Source: an uncultured Clostridium sp. (lineage in GTDB: Bacteria > Bacillota > Clostridia > TANB77 > CAG-508). Taken from it: a DNA stretch of 64,000 nucleotides. The notes beneath the pieces were generated by a model. The model was not told where the DNA came from. It did not search any database and worked only from the letters and a program-made list of their open reading frames with translations. Below are positions 53,313 to 61,768 of this stretch, piece by piece. Location of the stretch: NCBI GenBank assembly GCA_900552555.1, contig URZW01000002.1:124001-188000 (forward strand). Direction: 5' to 3'. Position numbers and translations under genes: made by a program. Position 1 is the first letter of the stretch; every line of letters starts with the position of its first letter.

Positions 53313-54260
53313 ATGATAGAATTTGAAAAGCCAAATATTGAATGTCTAGAAATTGATGAAACAAATAATTATGCAAAATTTGTATGTGAACCATTAGAAA
53401 GAGGTTATGGTGTAACAATAGGAAACTCTTTAAGAAGAATATTACTTTCATCACTTCCAGGATGCGCAATAACAAGCGTAAAAATTGAAGGAGTATTACA
53501 CGAATTCTCAACAATACCAAATGTTGTAGAAGATGTACCAGAAGTAATAGTAAACTTAAAAAATGTTAGATTAAAATTCGATGGAAACGAAGAAAAAACG
53601 TTAAGAATCAACTTCAAAGGAGAAGGAGAAGTTACTGCAGGAGATATAGAATCAGATGGAACAGTAGAGGTATTAAATCCAGATTTACATATAGCAACAG
53701 TTGCAGAAGGTGGAAACCTTATAATGGAACTAACTGCTGATAGAGGAAGAGGATATAACTCATCTGAAAAAAATAAAAAACCAAATCAAGATATCTCTGT
53801 ACTTCCAATAGATTCGATCTATACACCTGTTAAAAAAGTAAACTATCATGTTGAAAATACTAGAGTCGGTCAAATGGTAGATTATGATAAATTAACAATA
53901 GAAGTATGGACAGATGGAAGCTTAAAAGCACATGAAGCTTTAAGTTTAGCAGCTAAAGTAATGACAGGACATCTAGAATTATTTATAGATTTATCAGAAA
54001 CAACTAAAAACACACAAGTTATGGTTGAAAAAGAAGAATCTAAAAAAGAAAAAGTTCTTGAAATGTCAATTGAAGAATTAGAATTATCAGTTAGATCATA
54101 CAATTGTTTAAAAAGAGCAAATATATCTACAGTTGAAGACTTAATAAGCAAAACTGAATCAGAAATGATGAAAGTTAGAAACTTAGGTAAAAAATCTTTC
54201 GATGAAGTAACAGCAAAATTACATTCATTAGGATTAGACTTTGCACAAGAAGAAGAATAA
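53313..54260 (+). CDS. rpoA: RNA polymerase subunit alpha
   Basis: 315 residues. NTD with FVCEPLERGYGVTIGNSLRRILLSSLPG (in part), linker EEKKEKVLEM-like, and CTD ELELSVRSYNCLKRANISTVEDL (in part) with NLGKKSFDEV. TTTAGGAGGTAAAA precedes the ATG. Confidence 0.98.
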   Translation: MIEFEKPNIECLEIDETNNYAKFVCEPLERGYGVTIGNSLRRILLSSLPGCAITSVKIEGVLHEFSTIPNVVEDVPEVIVNLKNVRLKFDGNEEKTLRINFKGEGEVTAGDIESDGTVEVLNPDLHIATVAEGGNLIMELTADRGRGYNSSEKNKKPNQDISVLPIDSIYTPVKKVNYHVENTRVGQMVDYDKLTIEVWTDGSLKAHEALSLAAKVMTGHLELFIDLSETTKNTQVMVEKEESKKEKVLEMSIEELELSVRSYNCLKRANISTVEDLISKTESEMMKVRNLGKKSFDEVTAKLHSLGLDFAQEEE

Positions 54261-54309
54261 AATTTTTAAATAGAAAATATACAAATAGAAATTTTTAAAA
54301 ATAGTAGAG

Positions 54310-54367
54310 ATTTGGCAGACAAAAATTTGAAAAATTTTTGGATGACGATGAACGAGCGAAGCGAGAG
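54310..54367. repeat. Dispersed R element, copy 5
   Basis: TTTGGCAGACAAAAATTTG ... GGATGACGATGAACGAGC, GAAGCGAGAG. Tandem with copy 6, 87 bp away, in the rpoA-rplQ spacer. Confidence 0.88.
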
Positions 54368-54396
54368 ATTTGTAAAATAAATATAAATAATTGTGA

Positions 54397-54458
54397 TTTG
54401 GCAGACAAAAATTTGAAAAATTTTTGGATGACGATGAACGAGCAAAGCGAGAGAAAGG
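54397..54458. repeat. Dispersed R element, copy 6
   Basis: Nearly identical to copy 5 and ends AAGCGAGAGAAAGG, which runs into the rplQ ribosome binding site. Confidence 0.88.
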
Positions 54459-54471
54459 AAAGGTGAATAAA

Positions 54472-54999
54472 GTGGCAACAAATAGAAAATTAGGTAGAAC
54501 AACAGACATTAGAATGGCAATGTTAAGAAACCTAACAACTGATTTATTAGTATATGGAAAAGTTGAAACTACATTACCAAGAGCTAAAGAAGTAAAATCA
54601 ATAGTTGATAGTTTAATATCACTTGCTATAAAAGAAAAAGACAACTTTGAAGAAGTAGAAGTAAAAGTTGTTAAAGCAAAATTAGATTCAAAAGGTAATA
54701 AAGTTACAGAACTAGTAAAAAGCAAAAACGGTAAAGAATTCTTAAAAGTAGTAAAAGAAGAAACTACTGAAAAAAGACAAAAAGACATGCCATCTAGATT
54801 AAATGCTAGAAGAAAAATAATGAGAAAAGTAAATAAAGTAAAAGATGCTGAAGGTAACAATATCGATGTACCAGCAAAATTATTCAACGAAATAGCTCCT
54901 AAATATGCAGGTAAAAACGTTGGAGGATATACAAGAATTGTTAAAGCTGGACCAAGAAGAGGAGACGCAGCAGAAGTTGCTATATTACAATTAGTATAA
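54472..54999 (+). CDS. rplQ: 50S ribosomal protein L17, extended
   Basis: 175 residues with GTG start (AAAGGTGAATAAA before it). N-terminus NRKLGRTTDIRMAMLRNLTT and C-terminus NVGGYTRIVKAGPRRGDAAEVA are classic. A Lys-rich insert of about 50 residues (KAKLDSKGNKVTELV... RKIMRKVNKVKDAEGNN) makes it longer than the usual 113-130. The in-frame upstream extension through the R element (MDDDERAKREKGK) is less likely used. Confidence 0.95.
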   Translation: MATNRKLGRTTDIRMAMLRNLTTDLLVYGKVETTLPRAKEVKSIVDSLISLAIKEKDNFEEVEVKVVKAKLDSKGNKVTELVKSKNGKEFLKVVKEETTEKRQKDMPSRLNARRKIMRKVNKVKDAEGNNIDVPAKLFNEIAPKYAGKNVGGYTRIVKAGPRRGDAAEVAILQLV

Positions 55000-55002
55000 T
55001 AA

Positions 55003-55060
55003 AAAATGTCCATTTGGGACGGTTCTGAAAAGGACATCGTCTCTAAAAGGACATTTTTTT
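55003..55060. terminator. Terminator of the alpha operon, GGGACGGTTC-type repeat
   Basis: AAAAATGTCC (55004-55013) pairs with GGACATTTTT (55047-55057 region); inside lie GGGACGGTTCTG and GACATCGTCTC. It ends the ribosomal cluster and the convergent XRE gene. Confidence 0.75.
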
Positions 55061-55298
55061 ATTTATATAAATCTAAAATAGAAACTTTTAAAGCCTTTGA
55101 AAATCCAACAATTTCAATATCATTAATAAATCTTTTACCAGTTTCTAGTTTTGAAATATCAGAACGAGATAATTTAAATCCCATAACTTGCATTCTAGCA
55201 CACAAATCTTCTTGTGTGATTTTTTTATTTTTACGTATCTGTTTTATATTTTTACCAGCAATATTTAATGATTCAGAAGAAGATTGTATTTTATTCAT
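55059..55298 (-). CDS. XRE-family transcriptional regulator, 79 aa
   Basis: One helix-turn-helix domain: GKNIKQIRKNKKITQEDLCARM and LSRSDISKLETGKRFINDIE. ATTAGGAGGTTTTCTT precedes the ATG. No other domain. It is divergent from the pilin-like gene, with an inverted repeat in between, so it may control itself and that gene. Confidence 0.85.
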   Translation of the reverse strand: MNKIQSSSESLNIAGKNIKQIRKNKKITQEDLCARMQVMGFKLSRSDISKLETGKRFINDIEIVGFSKALKVSILDLYK

Positions 55299-55358
55299 AA
55301 GAAAACCTCCTAATATTAATTATTTACATTTTGTTAAAAAATAGACTTCTAATAAAAT

Positions 55359-55410
55359 GTTCTAAAATTGAACAATTTATATTGATTTTATAACAAAGCA
55401 ATGTTATAAT
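55359..55410 (+). promoter_or_regulatory. Candidate operator and promoter between XRE gene and pilin-like gene
   Basis: GTTCTAAAATTGAAC (55359-55373) is an inverted repeat with 4-bp half sites plus near-symmetry. TTGATT (55382-55387), 17-nt spacer, TATAAT (55405-55410) is the plus-strand promoter. A further AGAAC half site is at about 55423. Confidence 0.6.
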
Positions 55411-55449
55411 TGTTTTATAATAGAACAAAACAAAAATAGGAGGAAACAA

Positions 55450-56739
55450 ATGAAAAAAATTTTAGAAGGTAAAAGAGCAATAACATTAGTAGCGTTAATA
55501 ATTACAATTATTGTTTTATTATTACTTGCAGGAATTGCAATAGCAAGTTTAGGTGGAGAAAATGGAATATTTGCAAAAGTGAAACAGGCTAAAAAAATGC
55601 AATTAGAATCAGAAATGAAAGAACAATTGACAATTGGTTTACAAGAATTACAAGTAGCTAAAAAAGGAATGGCAACATTAGATGATATAACACAAGAATG
55701 GGCTAATGAAGCAATATTAAGTGATTATAGTCCAGTATTACAAGAAGATGCATCATTGAATGGAAAATTAATTGTTATGACAAAAGATGGAATTAAAGGA
55801 AAGTTTTTAATAAATCAGGATTTAAGTATAGAAACAATAGAATATAACACAAGCAGTGTAGAAGTGGAATATACAACAGTTTCAAGGGAAGATAATAAAG
55901 TAAAAATAAATATAGTTGTAACAGACAAAGTAAATGGGTTAAAACAGATAGATTATCCAGAAGGAAATCCTTTAAAAGTAGTAAATGGAACAAAAGATCA
56001 AATATCAATAGATTATGAAGTTGAGTTAGGAAAAGAATATAAATTTGTAATAACAACAGGAGATGGAAATAAGACAGAAAAGAAAATTAAAATAGATGAT
56101 TATTTTTATAATGTAATAAAAATATTAGGAAAAGGAGTTACTATAGATAATAGTGAAACAAAAGCAGCATATAATAAGACATATGAAGCTACAATAACAG
56201 CAGAGGATAATTATATAATAACAGATTTAAAAGTAACAATGGGAGGACAGCAAGTTATAACTTCAGAAAATGATGTTATTGATATTAATACAGGAAAGAT
56301 AAAAATAGAGAAAGTTACAGCGGATATAACTATAACAGTAACAACTCAAGAAAAAGAATTAACTCCAATTGATTATGTATGCAGTTCGGTATGGAGTGGA
56401 TATCCAGCTAGTAATGCTTTTGATGGAAAAGAATATAAACCATATTATTGGCATGCGGTAAATGATAGTGTGCCACAATATTGTGGAGCAAAATTTAGTG
56501 AAAAAGTCCATATAAAGAAATTTTATCTTAATTGCTATTATCAGTCAATAAATATAGTGTTACAAGCTTCAAATGATGGTGAAAATTGGATAGATATTCA
56601 ATCCTATAATTGTTCTAAAATGATAGATACATATTATGTGACAAATGAATATAATGAAAAATATAATTATTATTGCATAAAAACAATTAGTGGAGGTTGG
56701 TATGTAGCTTATTATGAAATAAAATTTTATGGAGAATAG
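55450..56739 (+). CDS. Type IV pilin-like protein with C-terminal discoidin-like domain
   Basis: A 429-residue surface protein. The N-terminus EGKRAITLVALIITIIVLLL is a class III (prepilin) signal helix, then LGGENGIFAKVKQAKKMQ. The middle (about 135-310) has Ig/beta repeats. The C-terminal ~120 residues resemble an F5/8 type C (discoidin) carbohydrate-binding domain: SSVWSGYPASNAFDGKEYKP, AKFSEKVHIKKFYL, LQASNDGENWIDI. Normal pilins keep Gly-|-Phe and Glu5; here it is Lys-Arg-Ala-Ile-Thr, without Glu5. Likely a pseudopilin that displays an adhesin. GGAGGAAACAA precedes the ATG. Confidence 0.8.
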   Translation: MKKILEGKRAITLVALIITIIVLLLLAGIAIASLGGENGIFAKVKQAKKMQLESEMKEQLTIGLQELQVAKKGMATLDDITQEWANEAILSDYSPVLQEDASLNGKLIVMTKDGIKGKFLINQDLSIETIEYNTSSVEVEYTTVSREDNKVKINIVVTDKVNGLKQIDYPEGNPLKVVNGTKDQISIDYEVELGKEYKFVITTGDGNKTEKKIKIDDYFYNVIKILGKGVTIDNSETKAAYNKTYEATITAEDNYIITDLKVTMGGQQVITSENDVIDINTGKIKIEKVTADITITVTTQEKELTPIDYVCSSVWSGYPASNAFDGKEYKPYYWHAVNDSVPQYCGAKFSEKVHIKKFYLNCYYQSINIVLQASNDGENWIDIQSYNCSKMIDTYYVTNEYNEKYNYYCIKTISGGWYVAYYEIKFYGE

Positions 56740-56822
56740 GTTTCTTGCAAAATAACAATTATTATGATAAATTAAAAATGTCTTATTAAAAAGACATCAT
56801 AATAAAAAAGCAAGGAGCGAAA

Positions 56823-57323
56823 ATGAAAAACGAAATACCAGAATACGAAATAAAATACTCAAAAATAAAAAACATATACATACAAATAAAAAACGGAAAA
56901 ATAATAGTAAAAGCACCAAAAAGAATCAGCAAAAAAGAAATAGAAAAAATAATAGAACAAAAATCAGAATGGATAAAAAAAACAATAGAAAAAGAAAACA
57001 AAAAACAAGAAAAGAAAGAACTATACACCAAAGAGGAATTTAAAGAAATAATAGAGAAAAATGCAAATGAACTAATACAGAAAACAGGCTTAAGACCAAA
57101 CAAAATAACAATAAAACAAATAAAATATGCATGGGGAAGTTGTTCGAGCAAAAAGAATATAACATTAAACTTAGAACTAATAAAATACAGTCAGCAAGCA
57201 ATAAGGTATGTAATATTGCACGAACTATGCCATTTAAAATATATGAATCATTCAAAAGATTTTTGGGATTTAGTAGAGAAATACATGCCAAATTATAAAC
57301 AAATAAAAAAAGAATTTAAATAA
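56823..57323 (+). CDS. YgjP/DUF45-type metallopeptidase
   Basis: 166 residues. WGSCSSKKNITLNLELI and VILHELCHLKYMNHSKDFW, i.e. HExxH plus a distal His, define the YgjP-like (SprT-related, M48-type) family. N-terminal beta sheet (YSKIKNIYIQIKNGKIIVKAP) is standard. Cytoplasmic. Substrate unknown. CAAGGAGCGAAA precedes the ATG. Confidence 0.9.
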   Translation: MKNEIPEYEIKYSKIKNIYIQIKNGKIIVKAPKRISKKEIEKIIEQKSEWIKKTIEKENKKQEKKELYTKEEFKEIIEKNANELIQKTGLRPNKITIKQIKYAWGSCSSKKNITLNLELIKYSQQAIRYVILHELCHLKYMNHSKDFWDLVEKYMPNYKQIKKEFK

Positions 57324-57532
57324 AAACTATTTTTAATTGACCATTTTCAAAAAAGTTATATTAAAAAATATTTTGAAAATAATGTCCTAAAAAGAACAGA
57401 GCTAAAGCTTAAGTTATCTGTAACTCGCTTTGCTCGAACAGCTAACTCATTCCCAAAAGGATATTTTAAAATAAAAAAGAATAAAATTAAAATCTAATGT
57501 CTATACTAAAACATAGAAAGAGAGGTATTAGT
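57324..57532 (+). other. Spacer before dps with AACTCGC/GCTCG motif
   Basis: 209 bp. AGCTAAAGCTTAAGTTA, TAACTCGCTTTGCTCG and AGCTAACTC form partial inverted repeats. CTCGCTTTGCTCG is the complement of the CGAGCAAAGCGAG end of the R elements. Confidence 0.4.
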
Positions 57533-57970
57533 ATGGAATTAGAAAACAAATTAAACGAGTTATTAGCAGACTTAAATGTATTTTACAGAAAATTGCAAAA
57601 CTATCACTGGAATGTACAAGGAAAAGATTTCTTTCAAGTACATGCCAAATTAGAAGAACTATATAATGAAATAAACGAACAAATAGACGAAATTGCAGAA
57701 CACATAGCTATTATAGGAGGACAACCACTGGGAACACTAAAAGACTATACAGAAATATCAACAATACAAGAAGCAGAAAACAAAAAAATAAAGTCAAAAG
57801 AGATATATGATAGTTTGATTACAGACTATGAGGAATTATTAAAGGAAACAATAAAAATAAAAGAAGAAGCAGAAAATCAAAAAGAATATTCAACATCATC
57901 ATTAATAGATGATTACATTAAAGATTATGGAAAAATTATTTGGATGTTAAATAGCGTAACTTCAGAATAA
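57533..57970 (+). CDS. dps: Dps-family ferritin-like protein
   Basis: 145 residues; ATG 57533 after AGAGAGGTATTAGT. NYHWNVQGKDFFQVHAKLEELYNE (in part) and EIAEHIAIIGGQPLGTLKDY carry the His, Asp and Glu ligands of the inter-subunit ferroxidase centre. Protects DNA from peroxide and stores iron. Confidence 0.93.
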   Translation: MELENKLNELLADLNVFYRKLQNYHWNVQGKDFFQVHAKLEELYNEINEQIDEIAEHIAIIGGQPLGTLKDYTEISTIQEAENKKIKSKEIYDSLITDYEELLKETIKIKEEAENQKEYSTSSLIDDYIKDYGKIIWMLNSVTSE

Positions 57971-58061
57971 AATATTATCACATAAAATTCAAAAGATATA
58001 AGATAAGACAAAATCACAAAAAAATAAAAAAATCATATTATAAACCATAGGGGGCATAAAA

Positions 58062-58415
58062 ATGTTGGAATTTGTATTAAACACAATATTTTGGACATTG
58101 GCCATTTATGGTTTATTTGAGATTATAAAAAATATTATATACATAAGCAAATATACAAAATTTAAATCAAACGGTATATATGTAATAATAGCAGTAAAAA
58201 ATCAAGAAGAGAAAATAGAGGGATTTTTGCGTTCGATTTTATTTAAAATTTTATATGGAAGAGAAGAATATTTGAAAAATATAATAGTTGCAGATTTAAA
58301 TTCTAATGACAACACTAAAGAAATTGCTAGAAAACTTTCAAAAGATTATGAAATTCTAAAAGTAACAGGGTGGAAAGAGTGCAAAGATATTATTGATAAT
58401 GTGGATGAACAATAG
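58062..58415 (+). CDS. Small membrane-anchored protein with a glycosyltransferase-2-like half fold
   Basis: 117 residues, with ATAGGGGGCATAAAA before the ATG. One N-terminal helix (FVLNTIFWTLAIYGLFEII), then YVIIAVKNQEEKIEGFLRSIL and IIVADLNSNDNTKEIARKL. This recalls the first strands of GT-A glycosyltransferases (VVpvyNe.e.i...l / iivvDdgStD.T), but the rest of the fold is missing, so it cannot be a working enzyme of that type. Similar short proteins are seen in Clostridia; role unknown. Confidence 0.6.
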   Translation: MLEFVLNTIFWTLAIYGLFEIIKNIIYISKYTKFKSNGIYVIIAVKNQEEKIEGFLRSILFKILYGREEYLKNIIVADLNSNDNTKEIARKLSKDYEILKVTGWKECKDIIDNVDEQ

Positions 58416-58516
58416 TAGTAACAGTTCAGTAAAGATAATGTGTTGAATACCTGAGAAAAATATGAAAAATATTATTCACAGGTATTCAACACATTATCTT
58501 TACTGAGCTATTACTA
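58416..58516. repeat. Palindromic MITE-like element
   Basis: Arms of 38 nt (58416-58453 and 58479-58516) are nearly perfect complements. The centre CCTGAGAAAAATATGAAAAA matches the inner arms of the 26066-26297 element and the remnant at 17210. It starts at the base after the preceding stop codon. Confidence 0.85.
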
Positions 58517-58629
58517 ATACTTTTAAATAAGCATTTTAACAAAAAAATATCTTGTTTTTTATCTATAAATATGATAAACTAAAAAAATAAATAAGAGATA
58601 GAGTGTAAATAATAAAGGAGAGAACATTA

Positions 58630-60940
58630 TTGGAAATCAAAGGAGAAGTAGCAGACATCATATACCAAAATGACGTAAACAGTTACACAATAGCAGTATT
58701 TGAAACAGAAGACGAAGAAACAACAATAGTAGGATACCTACCATTTGTAAAAAGCGGAGACACCTTAAAATTAGAAGGAAAATTTGTCGAGCACAAAGAC
58801 TATGGAAGACAATTCAAAGTAGAAACATTTGAAAAACTAATGCCAGAAACACTAGGAGCATTAGAAAAATACTTAGCCAATGGAAGCATTAAAGGAATAG
58901 GAGAAGCAACAGCAAAAAAAATAATAAAAACATTTGGAGAAGACACAATAAATGTATTCAAATTTGAGCCAGAAAAATTAGCACAAATAAAAGGAATATC
59001 AAAAAATAGAGCACTTGAAATGTCAGAAAGTTTTTTAGAAAACTGGGAAGTATGGCAAATAGTAGGATTTCTAGAAAGATTTGGAATAGGTGCAGAAAAT
59101 GCAAAAAAAATATATGATTTATTAGGAATAAACGCAATCGAACAAATCGAATCAAACCCATATATATTAATAGATATGGCTCGTGGCGTAGACTTTAAAC
59201 AAATAGACCAAATGGCTTTGAAATTAGGAATAAGCTATGATAATCAAAAAAGAGTTGAAAGTGGTATAAAATATGGATTAATAAAAGCTACATATAACGG
59301 CAATTCATGTGTTATAAAGCAAAATTTAATAGAATATGTAATATCATTATTAGATGTTACAACAGAAGCAGTAGAAGACAATATAATCAATTTAAAGGCC
59401 AAAGACGAAATTATTATTGAAAAAAGAGATGAGTTTGAATGGATATATTTAGAAAATTTTTATAGTGTAGAAAAAGAAATCGCAACAAGAATTATAAGAC
59501 TAGATAAAAGCAAAAACTTGAAAAAGATAGAAAATATAGAAAATGCACTAAAAGATATAGAGAAAAAATCAAGTATAGAATTATCTGAAAAACAAAGAGA
59601 AGCAGTATTATCAATAAATGACAGTAATGTAACAATTATAACAGGTGGACCAGGAACAGGAAAAACAACAATAATAAAAACAATAATTGATTTATTTGAA
59701 GAAAGAAAGAAAAAAGTTGTACTAACTGCACCAACAGGACGAGCTGCAAAAAAAATGACAGAAGCAACAGGAAAAGAAGCATCAACATTGCACAGATTGT
59801 TAGGAATAGGAAAATTAGATGATGAAGGAATTTATTCAAGACATAGTGATTATAAAGGAGAACCAATAGATGCAGATTTAATTGTAGTGGATGAATTATC
59901 AATGGTTGATATGTTTGTAATGAACTATTTACTAAATTGCATATATCAGGGAACAAAATTAATTCTAGTAGGAGATGTAGACCAATTAGCATCAGTTGGA
60001 CCAGGAAGTGTACTAAAAGATTTAATAAATTCAGAAGTGATAAATACTGTTAAATTAGATAAAATTTTTAGACAAGCTGCAAAAAGTAAAATTGTTCTAA
60101 ATGCCCACAGAGTAAATAACGGATTAGGATTTATAAAAAATGATGATGAAGAAATAGAAGAAGACACAAAACAAGACTTTTTCTTTATCAAACAAAATTC
60201 AACAGAAAAAATGCTGCAAGAAGTAATAAGCTTATCAACAGGAAGATTAGAAAAGTATGGAAATTATGATTTTTTCAAAAATATTCAAGTTCTAACTCCA
60301 ACAAAAAAAGGAACTTTAGGAACTAGAGAATTAAACAAAGCATTACAGGCAGTTTTAAATCCAAATACAGAAGCTTTACCAGAAAGAAAAATTGGGGATG
60401 TAGTATTTAGAGTTGGAGATAGAGTAATGCAAATTAAAAACAATTATGACATTACATGGGAGAGAGAAACAAAACCGTTTGGAGTAGAAAAAATAGATGG
60501 AAAATCAGAAGAAAATAGCTGGGCATCAATGTATCTTGCAAAACCAAAAGATAAGAAAGAAATTGGAACAGGTGTGTTTAATGGTGAAATAGGGACAATA
60601 ATAGAAATAGATGAAAAAGAAAAAATTGTAAAAATACAATTTGATGATGAAAAAATAGCGTGGTATGAATATTCAGATTTAGACCAAATTGAGCATAGCT
60701 ATGCAATTACAATACATAAGGCTCAACGGAAGTGAGTTCGATGTTGTAATAATGCTTACTCCTGCATCAGCACCAATGTTGTTAACTAGAAATTTATTGT
60801 ATACTGGTATTACTAGAGCTAAAAAACTTTTGATTATTGTTGGTAGCGATAGAGTTGTTAGCTATATGGTGCAAAATGTTGACAGTAAAAAACGCAATAC
60901 AGGTTTAGAATTTAAGTTAAAAATGATTGCACAAAATTAA
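58630..60940 (+). CDS. recD2: RecD2-type 5'-3' DNA helicase, +1 frameshift at CGG
   Basis: Coding parts are 58630-60726 and 60728-60940 (skipping C60727), 769 residues, the usual length. TTG start after AAAGGAGAGAACATTA. N-terminal OB-like domain, helix-hairpin-helix tandem (IKGIGEATAKKII, IKGISKNRALEM), then SF1B core: TGGPGTGKTT (Walker A), DELSMVD (motif II), VGDVDQLASVGPG, then the C-terminal SH3-like part. The last helicase motif is HKAQ|GSEFDVVI: frame 0 reads CAA CGG AAG TGA and stops. Dropping one C restores HKAQGSEF exactly. No other damage is seen. Confidence 0.92.
60721..60736 (+). other. Proposed +1 frameshift site (CAA CGG AAG TGA)
   Basis: In-frame CGG at 60727-60729, the only one in recD2. 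Skipping C gives GGA AGT (Gly-Ser) of motif VI. CGGAAGT is identical to the site at 7561. The frame-0 stop is two codons later. Confidence 0.75.
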
Positions 60941-61029
60941 TATTTAAAATTGCAAAATTAATGAATTTACAAAATTTCTAAGGTTGTAAATTGTAACAAT
61001 TTTTGTCGAAAAATGTCAAAAACTTTTTG

Positions 61030-61058
61030 TTGACAATAGACATAAAATAAAGTATAAT
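61030..61058 (+). promoter_or_regulatory. Perfect consensus promoter of the type III toxin-antitoxin locus
   Basis: TTGACA (61030-61035), 17-nt spacer, TATAAT (61053-61058). RNA would start near 61065, just before the antitoxin repeats. A strong promoter is expected, since the antitoxin RNA must exceed the toxin. Confidence 0.92.
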
Positions 61059-61087
61059 TAATATACTAATATAGCTAACTACTAAAC

Positions 61088-61175
61088 AAAAAGCGGTTTT
61101 AACTCCACCAAAAAATAAACGGAGAATGAAAAAGCGGTTTTAACTCCACCAAAAAATAAACGGAGAATGAAAAAG
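61088..61175 (+). ncRNA. toxI: ToxI-type antitoxin RNA repeats (41 nt x 2 plus partial third)
   Basis: Two exact 41-nt units, 61088-61128 and 61129-61169, each beginning AAAAAGCGGTTTTAAC and ending AACGGAGAATG; a third begins AAAAAG at 61170. In type III systems the toxin cuts the precursor within such A-rich junctions and each unit folds as a pseudoknot that wraps the toxin. GGTTTTAACTCC and GGAG (with CGG and CCACC) could make the pseudoknot stems. Unit length and number fit AbiQ/ToxI-like antitoxins. The context, promoter, repeats, terminator and toxin, is complete. Confidence 0.92.
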
Positions 61176-61180
61176 ACAAT

Positions 61181-61215
61181 GGGGATTAGTTTTATTACTA
61201 GTTCCCTTTTGTTTT
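61181..61215 (+). terminator. Leaky terminator between antitoxin repeats and toxin
   Basis: GGGGATTAGT (61181-61190) pairs with ACTAGTTCCC (61197-61206; two G-U), followed by TTTTGTTTT. In type III systems this terminator sets the antitoxin-to-toxin ratio. Confidence 0.92.
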
Positions 61216-61255
61216 ATACTATAATAAATTATGTTATAAATAGGAGGTGTAATAA

Positions 61256-61768
61256 ATAGAAGAATTAAATTTATATAGAATTGATAAAGAATATGCTAAA
61301 TTCATTTATAATCAAGATAAAAAAGTTTTAAAAGCATATGATGTAAAAGAAAAAAGACCATTTATTGGAATAATTTTAAAAATAAATAATATAAATTATT
61401 TTGCTCCATTAAGCTCTCCAAAAGAAAAACATAAGAAAATGAAAAATAATATTGATTTTTTAAAGATAAACAATGGAAGAGATGGAGTTATAAATTTAAA
61501 TAATATGATACCAATTCCATATCAATATTATTACAAAATAGATATAAATAATGAAATAAAAAAAGACAAAAAATACGGATTAATTTTAAAATATCAAATA
61601 AAATGGTGCAATACTAATTTGGAAAGAATTGTTAATAATGCTGAAAAATTATATAATCTAATTATAAATAATAAGGCAAATTTAAGTATAAAGAAAAGAT
61701 GTTGCAATTTTAAATTCTTAGAAACAAAATTAAATCAATATATTTTAAATCAAGAAAAGAGTGAATAA
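61256..61768 (+). CDS. toxN: ToxN/AbiQ-family type III toxin (endoribonuclease), AUA start
   Basis: 170 residues, ToxN_toxin family: LNLYRIDKEYAKFIYNQD, KRPFIGIILKINNINYFAPL, SSPKEKHKKMKNN, INLNNMIPIPYQYYY. It cleaves RNA, including its own antitoxin precursor, and gives abortive phage defence or plasmid-type stability. AGGAGG (61242-61247) is 8 nt from ATA at 61256, an in-frame stop is just before it, and the family's N-terminal residues start right there; the first ATG (61439) would remove the first third. So initiation must use AUA, or an ATG was mutated. Overlaps comF by 8 nt. Confidence 0.92.
   Translation: MEELNLYRIDKEYAKFIYNQDKKVLKAYDVKEKRPFIGIILKINNINYFAPLSSPKEKHKKMKNNIDFLKINNGRDGVINLNNMIPIPYQYYYKIDINNEIKKDKKYGLILKYQIKWCNTNLERIVNNAEKLYNLIINNKANLSIKKRCCNFKFLETKLNQYILNQEKSE

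Noticed and set aside
54424..54471. N-terminal extension of L17 (MDDDERAKREKGK...)
   Set aside because: It is the R repeat read in frame. GTG 54472 has the ribosome binding site and matches the L17 family start.
58062..58415. Functional family 2 glycosyltransferase
   Set aside because: Only the first strands of the fold are present; there is no DxD motif or catalytic base region.
60689..60940. A separate small gene after recD2
   Set aside because: It is the end of RecD2 (motif VI onward) in the +1 frame; the first codons are shadow sequence.
61088..61175. A short CRISPR array
   Set aside because: Two head-to-tail 41-nt units have no spacers between them, and a ToxN gene follows. They are antitoxin repeats.
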